A DNA stretch of 64,000 nucleotides from assembly GCF_003208215.1 (NCBI RefSeq), contig NZ_QKLW01000002.1, positions 124,001 to 188,000 on the forward strand, written 5' to 3'. How positions within the stretch are numbered: position 1 is the first letter of the stretch; every line of letters begins with the position of its first letter. Below are positions 25,797-33,923 of this stretch, piece after piece. The stretch is from Marinomonas alcarazii. GTDB taxonomy: Bacteria; Pseudomonadota; Gammaproteobacteria; Pseudomonadales; Marinomonadaceae. The notes beneath the pieces are model-generated. The model saw only the letters and a program-made list of their open reading frames with translations. It did no database searches and was not told the origin of the DNA. The translations under genes were made by a program, and so were the position numbers.

Positions 25797-25856
25797 GCTT
25801 AACGTCCAAAACAGAGGCGCGCTTCATCACGCCCAAGCTGACTTTGCTTGTTATGT
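25797..25856 (-). other. attC-like site E
   Basis: 60 bp, GCTTAAC to GTTATGT, a size typical of short attC sites, with imperfect arms (CAAAACAGAGGCGCG and CAAAGTCAGCTTGGGCG in the complement). The stop of the broken cassette ORF (25851-25853) lies in the terminal box. Confidence 0.8.
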
Positions 25857-26039
25857 GCTTTGCCACTGAATGCTACCTGTAACTTTTGACTCTGCTTCTG
25901 CAATGGCTTCATTTATTGTTTGATAGCTTCGGGAATTAACCCTTGTCGGCTATTGACTCTCAACTACGCTCCGGAAACGGACATAATAAAGAACACTATC
26001 TTCGTTTAATCGCTCTAGCTTTTCGTCAGGTTCTAGCAT
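25851..26039 (-). pseudogene. broken cassette ORF with in-frame stop
   Basis: A minus-strand frame starting at ATG 26037-26039 reads MLEPDEKLERLNEDS then VRFRSVVESQ, meets a TAG at 25950-25952, and continues in the same frame as NSRSYQTINEAIAEAESK to QWQST and a TAA inside attC site E. The continuous coding-like composition on both sides of one amber codon points to a cassette gene inactivated by a nonsense change or lacking its 5' part. Protein family not recognised. Confidence 0.6.
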
Positions 26040-26265
26040 AACGATGTTAGTACCAGAATTTCCAAGTCACGGTCTTACTTATTTTGCCATCACTCTTTTA
26101 AATTTAGATCGCTTGAGCCTAATATTGTTGATCTCGTGCCAATGTCGGCCAAGCAATCCTTACTAAATTTATCATTACGATAAACTGACAATACAATGAA
26201 AAAAACAGAAAGACCATAAGACTTTTGGGGGATTTCACGAGCAAGATAAATGCTAGTAGATTTAG

Positions 26266-26285
26266 ATCCCCGCCTTCGCGGGGAT
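26266..26285. repeat. REP-like palindrome, copy 1
   Basis: ATCCCCGC and GCGGGGAT flank a CTTC loop; the flanking bases GATGACG are also shared with copy 2. Confidence 0.75.
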
Positions 26286-26494
26286 GACGGTTTATGGCGA
26301 TGTTTGGTTTGCCTAATAATTGATGAGGTTGGAGGCTCTGAACCCCATCTTCCGTCTTCCCCTTGAAGAAAGGGGAAGAGACTTGGCAGCAGTATTGAAT
26401 GAGTTATGCGTTTACGAACAACGGCAGATCACGCTTCGCTCATCGTGCCCTACGCTTTGGTAATTTATTAGCTAAGCAGGTGTTATAGGGATGG

Positions 26495-26514
26495 ATCCCC
26501 GCCTTCGCGGGGAT
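26495..26514. repeat. REP-like palindrome, copy 2
   Basis: Identical palindrome to 26266-26285, ending again in GATGACG, in the same orientation 229 bp apart. It lies just downstream of the carboxypeptidase gene. Confidence 0.75.
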
Positions 26515-26545
26515 GACGATGTGCAAGCAAAGCAGCTTTAAAGGA

Positions 26546-28027
26546 CTACAAGTACCGCCCTTCTAGGTGTTTTCTGAAATGGGTGGCGTTTAGGGTTTCG
26601 CCTGTGGCGCGTTTGACGAGTTCATCTGTGGTGTGGAGCGAGGCTTGTGACCAAATGTTGTCGCTTAGCCATTGGAAGATGGGGCTTAGGTCGCCGCTTT
26701 GGATGGCAGCGCCGAAGTCGACGTTTTGTATCATGGTGGTTTTGTATTGGGCGGCGTACATGGCGCCAAGTGTGTAGCTTGGGAAGTAGCCAAAGGCGCC
26801 ATCTGTCCAATGGATGTCTTGCATGCAGCCGTTTTTGTAGTTGTCTTTGGTGGAGATGCCAAGGGCGGCTTGCATTTTTTCGTCCCACAATGCAGGCACA
26901 TCGGTGTGTTCTATGACACCGTTGATCAGGTCACGCTCTATCTCGTAACGCAGGATGACGTGCGCTGGGTAGGTTAGTTCGTCTGCGTCGACGCGAATAA
27001 AGCCTTTTTCTACTTGGGTGTAAATTTTGTAGAGGTTGTCTTCGGCAAATACAGGGTCATTATGGGCGTTAAAAGCGTCTGCGGATAAGCGTGATAAGTG
27101 AGAGATAAACGGCTTGCTGCGCCCTATTTGCATTTCAAAAAATAAGGATTGCGATTCATGAACCCCCATAGATCGAGCTTCGCCGACTGGCAAGCCAGCA
27201 AAGGCGTTGGGTAAGCCTTGTTCGTAGCGAGCGTGGCCTGTTTCATGGACGATGCCCATTAAGGCTTGTACAAAGTCTTGCTCATCATAACGTGTAGTAA
27301 TGCGCACGTCGGTTGGTACGCCACCACAGAATGGGTGCACGCTCTGGTCGAGTCGGCCGCGGTCAAAGTCGAATTGCAGCAGTTTCATCACTTCTAAGCC
27401 AAGAGCTTTTTGCGTTTCGGTGGAGAAAATACCCGATGGCAATAGGATGGATTCAGATTTCTGCTTTTCCAGTACTTTTTCAATCAGTTCTGGCAGCCAG
27501 GTTTTCACGTCAGTAAATAAGGTATTCAGCGACGCGGTTGTGGTGCCCGGCTCGTATTTGTCTAGCATGGCGTCATAAGGCGTAAGACCTAATGCAGCAC
27601 CACGAATTTTTGCCTCTTCACGAGATAAAGCGACGACTTCTTTCCAGTTCTTCTCAAAGCCAGTCCAGTCATTTTCTTGACGCTGAGTGCGCCACGCATG
27701 TTCGCATTTGGAACCCGCGATGGATTGCGCTTGTACTAGATCTTCTGGAACCATGGTCGCTTGCTGCCATTGGCGTTTCATTTCCCGCAGGCTGGCTTTT
27801 TGTTCTGTGCTTAAGGGTTCTTGCTCGGCGTTACCAAACCATTCTTCTAGCTGTGGTTGCGTCGATAAACGGTGAATATGAACCGATAACTCGGCCATAG
27901 CATTGGAACGTGCTTCGCTACCGCCAGATGGCATGTTCGCGGCAGCATCCCAGCCAAGCATGGCTTGAGCATGATTAAAGTGACTAAGTGTTTGGTAATG
28001 TGACGTTAACTTGTCGTAGTTAGACAT
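26546..28027 (-). CDS. M32 metallocarboxypeptidase (carboxypeptidase Taq family)
   Basis: About 493-residue cytoplasmic zinc carboxypeptidase that trims C-terminal residues from peptides. The zinc-binding motif is HETGH in GIVHETGHARYEQG, with a downstream ESQSLFFE (Glu ligand) and conserved GVPTDVRITTRY segments; all are family-typical. Length is normal for M32. Two in-frame ATGs exist; the one at 28027 has GGATG-type ribosome pairing at better spacing than 28039, so it is preferred, with moderate certainty. Confidence 0.9.
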   Translation of the reverse strand: MSNYDKLTSHYQTLSHFNHAQAMLGWDAAANMPSGGSEARSNAMAELSVHIHRLSTQPQLEEWFGNAEQEPLSTEQKASLREMKRQWQQATMVPEDLVQAQSIAGSKCEHAWRTQRQENDWTGFEKNWKEVVALSREEAKIRGAALGLTPYDAMLDKYEPGTTTASLNTLFTDVKTWLPELIEKVLEKQKSESILLPSGIFSTETQKALGLEVMKLLQFDFDRGRLDQSVHPFCGGVPTDVRITTRYDEQDFVQALMGIVHETGHARYEQGLPNAFAGLPVGEARSMGVHESQSLFFEMQIGRSKPFISHLSRLSADAFNAHNDPVFAEDNLYKIYTQVEKGFIRVDADELTYPAHVILRYEIERDLINGVIEHTDVPALWDEKMQAALGISTKDNYKNGCMQDIHWTDGAFGYFPSYTLGAMYAAQYKTTMIQNVDFGAAIQSGDLSPIFQWLSDNIWSQASLHTTDELVKRATGETLNATHFRKHLEGRYL

Positions 28028-28171
28028 TGCAGTTTTCATCCTGTGCGGTTTGGGTTAACCAGAACGGTATCCATTTCAGTCATCTTATTACATTGGTATA
28101 AATGGGAATAGACAAAAAACCATTTCATAACTCTATTCACAAGCGAATCTAACACGTTCAGGTTGTGAAAA

Positions 28172-28207
28172 TATACTCTTGACAGTATATACGTTAAAGC
28201 GTATTTT
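28172..28207 (+). promoter_or_regulatory. promoter and operators of toxin-antitoxin operon
   Basis: TTGACA (28179-28184), 17-bp spacer and TATTTT (28202-28207). Two short palindromes overlap it: TATACT-N6-AGTATA (28172-28189) over the -35 box and ATACG-N6-CGTAT (28189-28204) over the spacer and -10, the layout expected for autorepression by the antitoxin. Confidence 0.65.
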
Positions 28208-28235
28208 TTAGTCATAAAGACAGCAAGGATTGCTT

Positions 28236-28604
28236 ATGATTTGGGAGATATTAATAACCGACGAATACGAACAATGGTTTCTTGGCTTGACGGACAAAGA
28301 GCAAGAAGACGTGCTATCAATGGTTAATGTATTAGAGATCAAAGGTCCTCAATTAGCACGACCCTATGCAGATTCTCTAAAAGGAACAAATAAGGTAAAG
28401 AACCTTAAAGAATTGAGAGTTCAGCATGCAGGAAAACCTTATCGTGTCTTTTATGCTTTTGACCCAACAAGGAAAGCCATATTGCTATGTGGTGGCCGCA
28501 AAGATGGGAGAAAAGATAAAACATTTTATGATAGATATATTCCATTAGCTGAAAAAGAATTCTTAAATTACTTGAAAAATAGTGATTCAGAAGAAACAAG
28601 ATAG
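28236..28604 (+). CDS. HigB/RelE-type toxin (phage-derived Gp49-like)
   Basis: 122-residue toxin of the COG4679/HigB2-type family, likely a ribosome-dependent mRNA interferase. Typical segments are WFLGLTDKEQEDV, RPYADSLKG, LKELRVQHAGKPYRVFYAFDP and a LLCGGRKDGR-type basic core. The start is ATG 28236, with AAGGA six bases upstream; a TTG at 28230 is less likely. It precedes its antitoxin by 11 bp, the toxin-first order of HigBA systems. Confidence 0.88.
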   Translation: MIWEILITDEYEQWFLGLTDKEQEDVLSMVNVLEIKGPQLARPYADSLKGTNKVKNLKELRVQHAGKPYRVFYAFDPTRKAILLCGGRKDGRKDKTFYDRYIPLAEKEFLNYLKNSDSEETR

Positions 28605-28615
28605 GAGGTTTAGCT

Positions 28616-28930
28616 ATGGCTAAGTCGCTCAACGAATTACGAGAGAAAATTAAACCAGAGGTTCAAGCCGCAGCTAGAGCTAAAGCTGTTGCCATTATTG
28701 CAGAGATGTCTCTTGCAGAAGTCAGAAAAAAAAGAGGCATAAATCAGGCAGATTTAGCAGGCCTTATGAATATTGCTCAGCCAAACATCTCTCAAATTGA
28801 AAATCGTCCTGATGCCCTTATCAGTACATTGAATCAATATATTGAAGCATTGGGAGGTAAGCTAGAAATACACGCCAAGTTCCCTGACGGACAAGACATA
28901 GAAATTTCTCAATTCGCAATGATTAAGTAA
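28616..28930 (+). CDS. HigA-type antitoxin, XRE helix-turn-helix
   Basis: 104-residue DNA-binding antitoxin. HTH_3/XRE domain at about 40-95 (LAEVRKKRGINQADLAGLM, then QPNISQIEN), preceded by a helix that likely wraps the toxin. It is expected to bind the promoter palindromes at 28172-28204 and repress the operon with the toxin. GGAGG-type ribosome site precedes it. A strong terminator follows. Confidence 0.9.
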   Translation: MAKSLNELREKIKPEVQAAARAKAVAIIAEMSLAEVRKKRGINQADLAGLMNIAQPNISQIENRPDALISTLNQYIEALGGKLEIHAKFPDGQDIEISQFAMIK

Positions 28931-28935
28931 AAAAC

Positions 28936-28977
28936 AAAAAAGCCAAGACATCTTTAACAGAAACGTCTCGGCTTTTT
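28936..28977 (+). terminator. rho-independent terminator after toxin-antitoxin operon
   Basis: AAAAAGCC-AAGAC stem with GTCT-CGGCTTTTT; A and T runs on both sides let it act for the convergent dld gene as well. Confidence 0.8.
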
Positions 28978-29004
28978 GAGTTTTACTCTAAGCTCTAAGA
29001 AAGC

Positions 29005-30759
29005 TTATTTATGACAACCACAACCCGTGTGTTCGTCGCTCAGTTCTTGCCAGTTTTTCAGTTTACTGGTGCCGCCAATGCCGGCATTAAAGCGGTTAGT
29101 TGGGTCGGTTTTTTGGTAAAAATCACGCAACGCAGGTTTAGCAACGTATTCATGACCCACGTTGTGCTCGGCTGGGTATTCCGCGCCGCGGGCATCGTAG
29201 CTGGATAGAATTTGTTTCTTCACCGCTTTGGCATCGACGCCTTTTTTCATGATGTAGTTTTGGTGCATAACGTGACAGAAGAAGTGTCCGTAGTACATTT
29301 TAACCGCAACTTTGTCTTCAATGTCTTTTGGTAGCTCTTCAAACCAATCACGTTCATTACGAGGAAATGCGACGTCGATGGTCATGATAGAGCCTAGGTC
29401 CTTTTTGTTCATGATGTGATAACGCGTCAATGCGCCACCGGTCACAAAACGATGCAAAATAGCTTGGTCTGCTTCACGTTTGGTGCACGCAAAGAAGTCG
29501 CCTTCGTTGTTTTTAAAGAAGTTTTCCAAATAGGCTTGCGCTTCCGCAACGCCGTCGTTGCTGGTTTCCACTATCCAGTGATGTTCGTATTTTTCACGAA
29601 AATCTTCCATGCGCTTTGGTAGGTGATTCGGGAAAAGCTGACTCGCGTATTGCATCATGATGTCAGAGAATTTAGACGGCATGAATTTCAGTTTGCCAGC
29701 CCAACGATCGACCGTGCGTTTAAGGGCAAACATTTTAGGAATGTATTTAGTGCCCAGTTTATCGATCACCAAGTAGCTGTCTTTACCGTATTTTTTACTG
29801 ATATCGTAGCTGCTGCTGTGCATGTATTCGCCAGATACTGGCAAATTTTTGAATGTCGATAACATGTCACGACGCATCTGTTCCATTACGGCTGGATCAT
29901 TTGTACCAATGTAGAAAACTTGATACTTCTCTGGGATCGGGAAGGTATCAATACGCACGGCAAAGACGGCCAATTTACCAGCGCAGCCAGAAGCTTCATG
30001 CAAACGTCGTGGGTCGTTGTTAAAACGTGATGGCGTATCGGCATCTACATCTCGAATACGTTCATGGTATTCGTTGTCAGAACCCAATTTATCAGGGAAT
30101 TGAACGTCTTTTTCTTGGTAAGTTTTGTTTTGCAGGTTGGTTAGAATTTCTTCTGGGTCGCTACCCAGCTCTATGCCTAGATTATTCACCAATTGCAGCT
30201 CGCCATCTGCCGTTACTTGGGCGAACAATGCCATTTCGGTATAAGCAGGCCCACGCTGAACCAAAGCGCCACCTGAGTTATTGCAAACACCACCCACAAT
30301 AGAGGCACCAATACAAGAAGAGCCAATCACCGAATGCGGTTCACGACCATAAGGTCTCAACGTATCTTCTAGGCCAAATAAGGTACTACCGGCAAAACCA
30401 ACAATTTGCTTGCCTTGATCAAGTAGCTGAATGTCGTCGATTCGCATGGTGCTAATAATGACGATAGGACGATCATAATCCGCGCCATTTGGTGTTGAAC
30501 CACCCGTCAAACCAGTATTAGCCGCTTGCATAATAACGATAACATCCGCTTTCACACAGGCTTGTAGACATTTCCAGATTTCAACCAAACTACCAGGGCG
30601 GACAACCGCATACGCCTTGCCACCACCAAGACGAAAACCTTGGCTATAAGGTTTGGTCTTGTCTTCGTCTGTTAAAGTGTATTGATTTCCTACAATGGCC
30701 TTTAATTCAGCGGCCAAATCAAAGCTGGAATTGGTGTCCGTCATACTGTTTTCTGTCAT
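29005..30759 (-). CDS. dld: D-lactate dehydrogenase (quinone), FAD-linked
   Basis: 584-residue membrane-associated FAD enzyme that oxidises D-lactate to pyruvate and passes electrons to quinone. The FAD-binding PCMH region carries PGSLVEIWKCLQACVK, MQAANTGLTGGSTP and GASIVGGVCNNSGG; the C-terminal lactate-dehydrogenase-specific part holds RFVTGGALTRYH and AEHNVGHEY. Size close to E. coli Dld (571). The final CGCH tail is unusual but short. It is probably transcribed alone. Confidence 0.93.
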   Translation of the reverse strand: MTENSMTDTNSSFDLAAELKAIVGNQYTLTDEDKTKPYSQGFRLGGGKAYAVVRPGSLVEIWKCLQACVKADVIVIMQAANTGLTGGSTPNGADYDRPIVIISTMRIDDIQLLDQGKQIVGFAGSTLFGLEDTLRPYGREPHSVIGSSCIGASIVGGVCNNSGGALVQRGPAYTEMALFAQVTADGELQLVNNLGIELGSDPEEILTNLQNKTYQEKDVQFPDKLGSDNEYHERIRDVDADTPSRFNNDPRRLHEASGCAGKLAVFAVRIDTFPIPEKYQVFYIGTNDPAVMEQMRRDMLSTFKNLPVSGEYMHSSSYDISKKYGKDSYLVIDKLGTKYIPKMFALKRTVDRWAGKLKFMPSKFSDIMMQYASQLFPNHLPKRMEDFREKYEHHWIVETSNDGVAEAQAYLENFFKNNEGDFFACTKREADQAILHRFVTGGALTRYHIMNKKDLGSIMTIDVAFPRNERDWFEELPKDIEDKVAVKMYYGHFFCHVMHQNYIMKKGVDAKAVKKQILSSYDARGAEYPAEHNVGHEYVAKPALRDFYQKTDPTNRFNAGIGGTSKLKNWQELSDEHTGCGCHK

Positions 30760-30918
30760 AGAGGCTACTTCACAACGTGTCGGGAAAAGAGGCCAGTATA
30801 CTAAACTTAACGACGAGTAAAAAACACTCCAGCAAAAGAATTAGGAATCATGTTCATAAGGATTGCTTATGCAAGGCAATAGTTACATAAGCATTATAGA
30901 GAGGTTTTTCTTAGCGTT

Positions 30919-31347
30919 TCACTGCGCTTCAGCCCGTTTTATCTCATCTCTGATATCCAGCAATAGAGACAAAGCACGCTCACCATTCATGTTATATGGG
31001 TCGAAGTTAATACTTTTTGTATGCTGGTAAAATAGCTCACGGAGGCTTTCCGTGTTTTGTAGATAGCCCATATTCCAGCTATCAAACTCTCTGTCGGAAA
31101 TGACTTGGTAACCGATTATTTCAGGCTTCTTATGGCGGGAATCCGTCGCGATTTTATGATAAATCTGATTCACGTCTTGGCGTGTTCCTTCTAAACATTG
31201 AAGAAAGAACTGCCTGTTAAAAGACAACAAGCCTGTCACATTGAGGGCTTTATTATTGACTCGTGCCACTTTAAGAATGCGGGCAATGTCTTCCACCTCA
31301 AATTGCTCGGTAATGGTGCTAGTATAAATAAGTCGAACTAAATCCAC
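30919..31347 (-). CDS. BLUF-domain blue-light sensor
   Basis: 142-residue single-domain BLUF photoreceptor. Key FAD-binding/photoactive residues are Tyr8 (LIYTS), Asn36 (LNVTGLL) and Gln50 (FFLQCLEG), with the SWNMGY segment carrying the semi-conserved Trp/Met. Short BLUF proteins relay blue light to partner proteins, often in c-di-GMP or biofilm control. No output domain is fused, so it acts through an unknown partner. Confidence 0.92.
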   Translation of the reverse strand: MDLVRLIYTSTITEQFEVEDIARILKVARVNNKALNVTGLLSFNRQFFLQCLEGTRQDVNQIYHKIATDSRHKKPEIIGYQVISDREFDSWNMGYLQNTESLRELFYQHTKSINFDPYNMNGERALSLLLDIRDEIKRAEAQ

Positions 31348-31457
31348 ATTAAGCCCTTTTTATATCGAACAAATATATAAACCATTTAAATTGAGGCTAT
31401 CGTTTTTCTATACAAAAGTAATGTGGATTTAAGTAATTTTTGTATGTGTTTTTTTAT

Positions 31458-31940
31458 CTAATTTAATTCCACCTGCTTCTCTATTTTATAAGGCTTAACA
31501 GCAATATACACGTCGACGCTTTTTTCACTGGTATAACATTCAAAATCTGCCGTGTAAGCGCGGTAATGTACACAATCGGAACTGCTAAAATAACGCCAAA
31601 TATCCCCCCATACATCGATCACTACTTGTGGCATTTCCCCTTCACCAGAGAAAACCAGATACTCGCCGGCAGGAAGGTCAACATGTTCTAACTCTGCCAT
31701 TGATGAAACATGATCCGGTTCAGCGCCAACTAAGACGTTGAAGTCGCCTGTGTAGTCAGACTCATACTGATAATATACGCCATATAAACAAGCGCCCTTT
31801 TCATAATTCACTGTGGCTTGCTGTGCAAAGGTTTGATGTAAGGCGCCTATCTTTGCGGTTTCTGGTTGCATTTCGCTAACATTATTCGTTCGCACGCTTA
31901 AACCGGCTATACGTTTTTCATCCAGTGTTATTTGCTTCAT
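31458..31940 (-). CDS. GyrI-like small-molecule-binding protein
   Basis: About 160-residue protein with the GyrI/AraC effector-binding fold (bacterial transcription activator effector-binding domain): ITLDEKRIAGLSVRT start, LYGVYYQYESD, DLPAGEYLVF and a VDVYIAVKP end. Such stand-alone domains bind hydrophobic ligands or inhibit DNA gyrase (SbmC/GyrI). Start ATG 31940 is chosen for GGAG six bases upstream. It is divergent from the WYL-type regulator at 32020, which probably controls it. Confidence 0.78.
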   Translation of the reverse strand: MKQITLDEKRIAGLSVRTNNVSEMQPETAKIGALHQTFAQQATVNYEKGACLYGVYYQYESDYTGDFNVLVGAEPDHVSSMAELEHVDLPAGEYLVFSGEGEMPQVVIDVWGDIWRYFSSSDCVHYRAYTADFECYTSEKSVDVYIAVKPYKIEKQVELN

Positions 31941-31994
31941 TTTAATCTCCATAAAATCGACTTGTTTAGAATAGATTCACTATATCGACATATA

Positions 31995-32009
31995 TGACAC
32001 TTTATGTCA
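31995..32009. promoter_or_regulatory. palindromic operator in divergent GyrI-like / YafY-type region
   Basis: TGACA-N5-TGTCA in the 79-bp gap between divergent starts, close to both promoters; a further GACA half-site lies just upstream. Confidence 0.5.
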
Positions 32010-32019
32010 CATTAAAATC

Positions 32020-32766
32020 ATGAATAGGTCCAACGCCAAAGATCGCCTAGATAGATTAGAGCAATTAACCGCCATTCTAAAATCAGAAGATGCCCTCACG
32101 ACCAAAACTATCGCAGCCGAATTGAATGTCAGCGAGCGCACCTTATTTCGTGACATTGGAGTTTTACGGGAACGAGGATTGCCAATTGAAGCGGACAAGG
32201 GTCGTGGCGGTGGTATCAAGCTTCACCGTAATTGGGGTGCTGGGCGACTATCACTAGAAAACCAAGAAATGATCGATTTACTAATCAGCCTTGCCATTGC
32301 AGAAAGCATGGGACCGACTTTGTTTATGGGGAATATTAATACCGTTCGCCATAAGCTGATGGCTTCTTTTTCACCTAAGCAAAAAGATAAAATCCATCAG
32401 CTACGCCAGAGAATTCACATTGGTGAGCAAGCGTCACCAGACGTTTTACAGTCTTTCAGTATGAAAAAGCATGAAACAAACGCGACCATTGAAACCCTGC
32501 ATACAGCCTTTCTATTTAATCAACGCCTGTCTATTGTTTATCATGACTTTCATGACCAAGAAACGCAGCGCGAGATTGAAGCCCATTATTTGTACCTTGG
32601 GTTTCCCGTATGGTATCTGTTGGCATGGGATCACCTTCGTAACGACGTACGTATTTTTCGCTATGATCGCATAAAGAAAGCAGACATTTTGCCACAAGAG
32701 TTTACGCTAAGACCGTTAAAGGATTTCAACGCTATCCTGACCAAGCAAAATGTCAGTACACTTTAA
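32020..32766 (+). CDS. WYL-domain/HTH_11 transcriptional regulator (YafY-like)
   Basis: 248-residue regulator: N-terminal HTH_11 winged helix (about 10-65; ALTTKTIAAELNVSERTLFRDI) and a C-terminal WYL-type ligand domain (about 140-235; LSIVYHDF, YLLAWDHLRNDVRIFRYDRI). WYL domains bind ligands such as nucleic acids or metabolites and are frequent near phage-defence genes, though this one is outside the cassette array. It is divergent from the GyrI-like gene and its stop overlaps the convergent esterase gene by 4 bp. Confidence 0.85.
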   Translation: MNRSNAKDRLDRLEQLTAILKSEDALTTKTIAAELNVSERTLFRDIGVLRERGLPIEADKGRGGGIKLHRNWGAGRLSLENQEMIDLLISLAIAESMGPTLFMGNINTVRHKLMASFSPKQKDKIHQLRQRIHIGEQASPDVLQSFSMKKHETNATIETLHTAFLFNQRLSIVYHDFHDQETQREIEAHYLYLGFPVWYLLAWDHLRNDVRIFRYDRIKKADILPQEFTLRPLKDFNAILTKQNVSTL

Positions 32767-33641
32767 TCTTCCACTTTTTCCGCATTCGCACCGTGACGCT
32801 GAAAGAAATCCGTTACGTCATCGACAATCGGCGCTTTGCTTTTCAAGAACCAAACAAGGCTAGACACCATCGCCACGTGATCTACGCCTTGGTAGATTTT
32901 ACTTTCTACTGCGCCCTGCTCGGCTTGTATTTTTGCAATCAATTTGTCCATATTGCTTTTACCGACAATGGTATCTTCATCCCCCCAAAGCAGTAACATT
33001 GGCGGCTCTTTGCCATCAATAAACGTGGTTACTTGCATATTCGGGTAATTTTCTGGCGGACCAAACATGTCTTTATAGTCTTCTTCATATGGCACAAAGT
33101 CATAAGGCCCAGATAAGCCAGCAAAGGCTTTGATAATAGAAGGTGTTAAACCTTCGGCTTGCAAATACTGCTTGTCGGCAGTCAACATTGCGCCAATATG
33201 CGCTCCTGCTGAATGACCTGATATAAACAAACGCTCAGGATCGCCTTGGTATTTGGCAATATTGCGATATGTCCAAGCCACCGCCTTGGCACCGTCTTCA
33301 ACAAAGGTTGGAAATTTTACTTGTGGGTATTTGCTGTAATCGGCAATTACTGTGATATAGCCTTTTTTGGCAAAGGCTTCCCCGACAAAGGGGTACATGT
33401 CTTTTGAGCCATCTTTCCAGCTACCACCATAAAAGAAGACAATGACAGGAAGTGATTCACCGGACGAATGCGGTGGAACGTAGACATCCAGTTTTTGCCA
33501 AGGCTCAGAACCATAAGCTATATCTTTTGCCCTTTCGGTATCACTGAATGCATTAGGTAAATTGGCTACTCCCAGCCCAACCTTAGTACAGGCAACGAGT
33601 AATAAAGAACTCAGTGCCACACATACTTTTGCTATCCTCAA
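32763..33641 (-). CDS. alpha/beta hydrolase lipoprotein (esterase/lipase)
   Basis: 292-residue exported hydrolase with lipobox LLVAC (Cys18). Features of the HSL-like/BD-FAE family are FFYGGSW (oxyanion region), catalytic Ser in GHSAGAH, WGDEDTIVG (Asp) and DHVAMV (His). Probably anchored to the outer membrane. Substrate unknown; acetyl-xylan or carboxyl esterases are family-typical. Overlaps the convergent WYL gene by 4 bp. Confidence 0.87.
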   Translation of the reverse strand: MRIAKVCVALSSLLLVACTKVGLGVANLPNAFSDTERAKDIAYGSEPWQKLDVYVPPHSSGESLPVIVFFYGGSWKDGSKDMYPFVGEAFAKKGYITVIADYSKYPQVKFPTFVEDGAKAVAWTYRNIAKYQGDPERLFISGHSAGAHIGAMLTADKQYLQAEGLTPSIIKAFAGLSGPYDFVPYEEDYKDMFGPPENYPNMQVTTFIDGKEPPMLLLWGDEDTIVGKSNMDKLIAKIQAEQGAVESKIYQGVDHVAMVSSLVWFLKSKAPIVDDVTDFFQRHGANAEKVED

Positions 33642-33923
33642 AATAGACCTCTTGCTTCTCTTAAAATGAACTCAATTATAGTAATACGCAGCAGAGAGAA
33701 AAATAGACTAGAATTTTTATACTCTAATTTTCACCCAGAAATCATCAAATGATTGAACTATCAAAGTATATTTCCTAGAATGTTTTATGCGGTTGGAAAC
33801 AACTAAGATTGGCGGGCTGCCTTAATGCGGTGCGCTGAGCGCTAGCTCTTTCCCCCGCCTTCTTTTTTGTGCTTCATAATTCCAATATACTCCCTTAGAC
33901 AATCAACTTCTTAAGGATTAAGA

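Larger units (their letters stand above)
20028..26039 (-). mobile_element. array of attC-like sites and gene cassettes without visible integrase (CALIN)
   Basis: Four complete and one split attC-like sites separate five intervals with genes all on the minus strand. Complete sites are at 20028-20119, 20606-20706, 22021-22090 and 25797-25856; half-sites are at 22940-22946 and 24246-24252. Each site is an imperfect palindrome with TAACG-type and GTTAT-type ends. Stops of the genes at 20114, 20701 and 25851 lie inside the outer box of the adjacent site, a hallmark of integron cassettes. No intI or attI is present in the window. Cassettes encode a HExxH protein, KAP NTPase, esterase, Kiwa-type operon and a broken ORF. 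Confidence 0.8.
26040..26545. other. non-coding stretch with REP-like palindromes
   Basis: No credible gene. Holds two REP-like palindromes (26266-26285 and 26495-26514) and a further inverted repeat CTTCCCCTT / AAGGGGAAG (26356-26364 with 26370-26378). Other parts look like decayed sequence from the array edge. Confidence 0.55.

Noticed and set aside
25861-26039. Real gene with read-through of the in-frame TAG
   Set aside because: No sign of amber reassignment elsewhere in the window, where TAG is used as a normal stop (for example at the ends of the TRAP and kwaB genes).
26221-26545. CRISPR-like array from repeated palindromes
   Set aside because: Only two copies, unequal spacing and palindromic REP form; no spacers or cas genes in the window.
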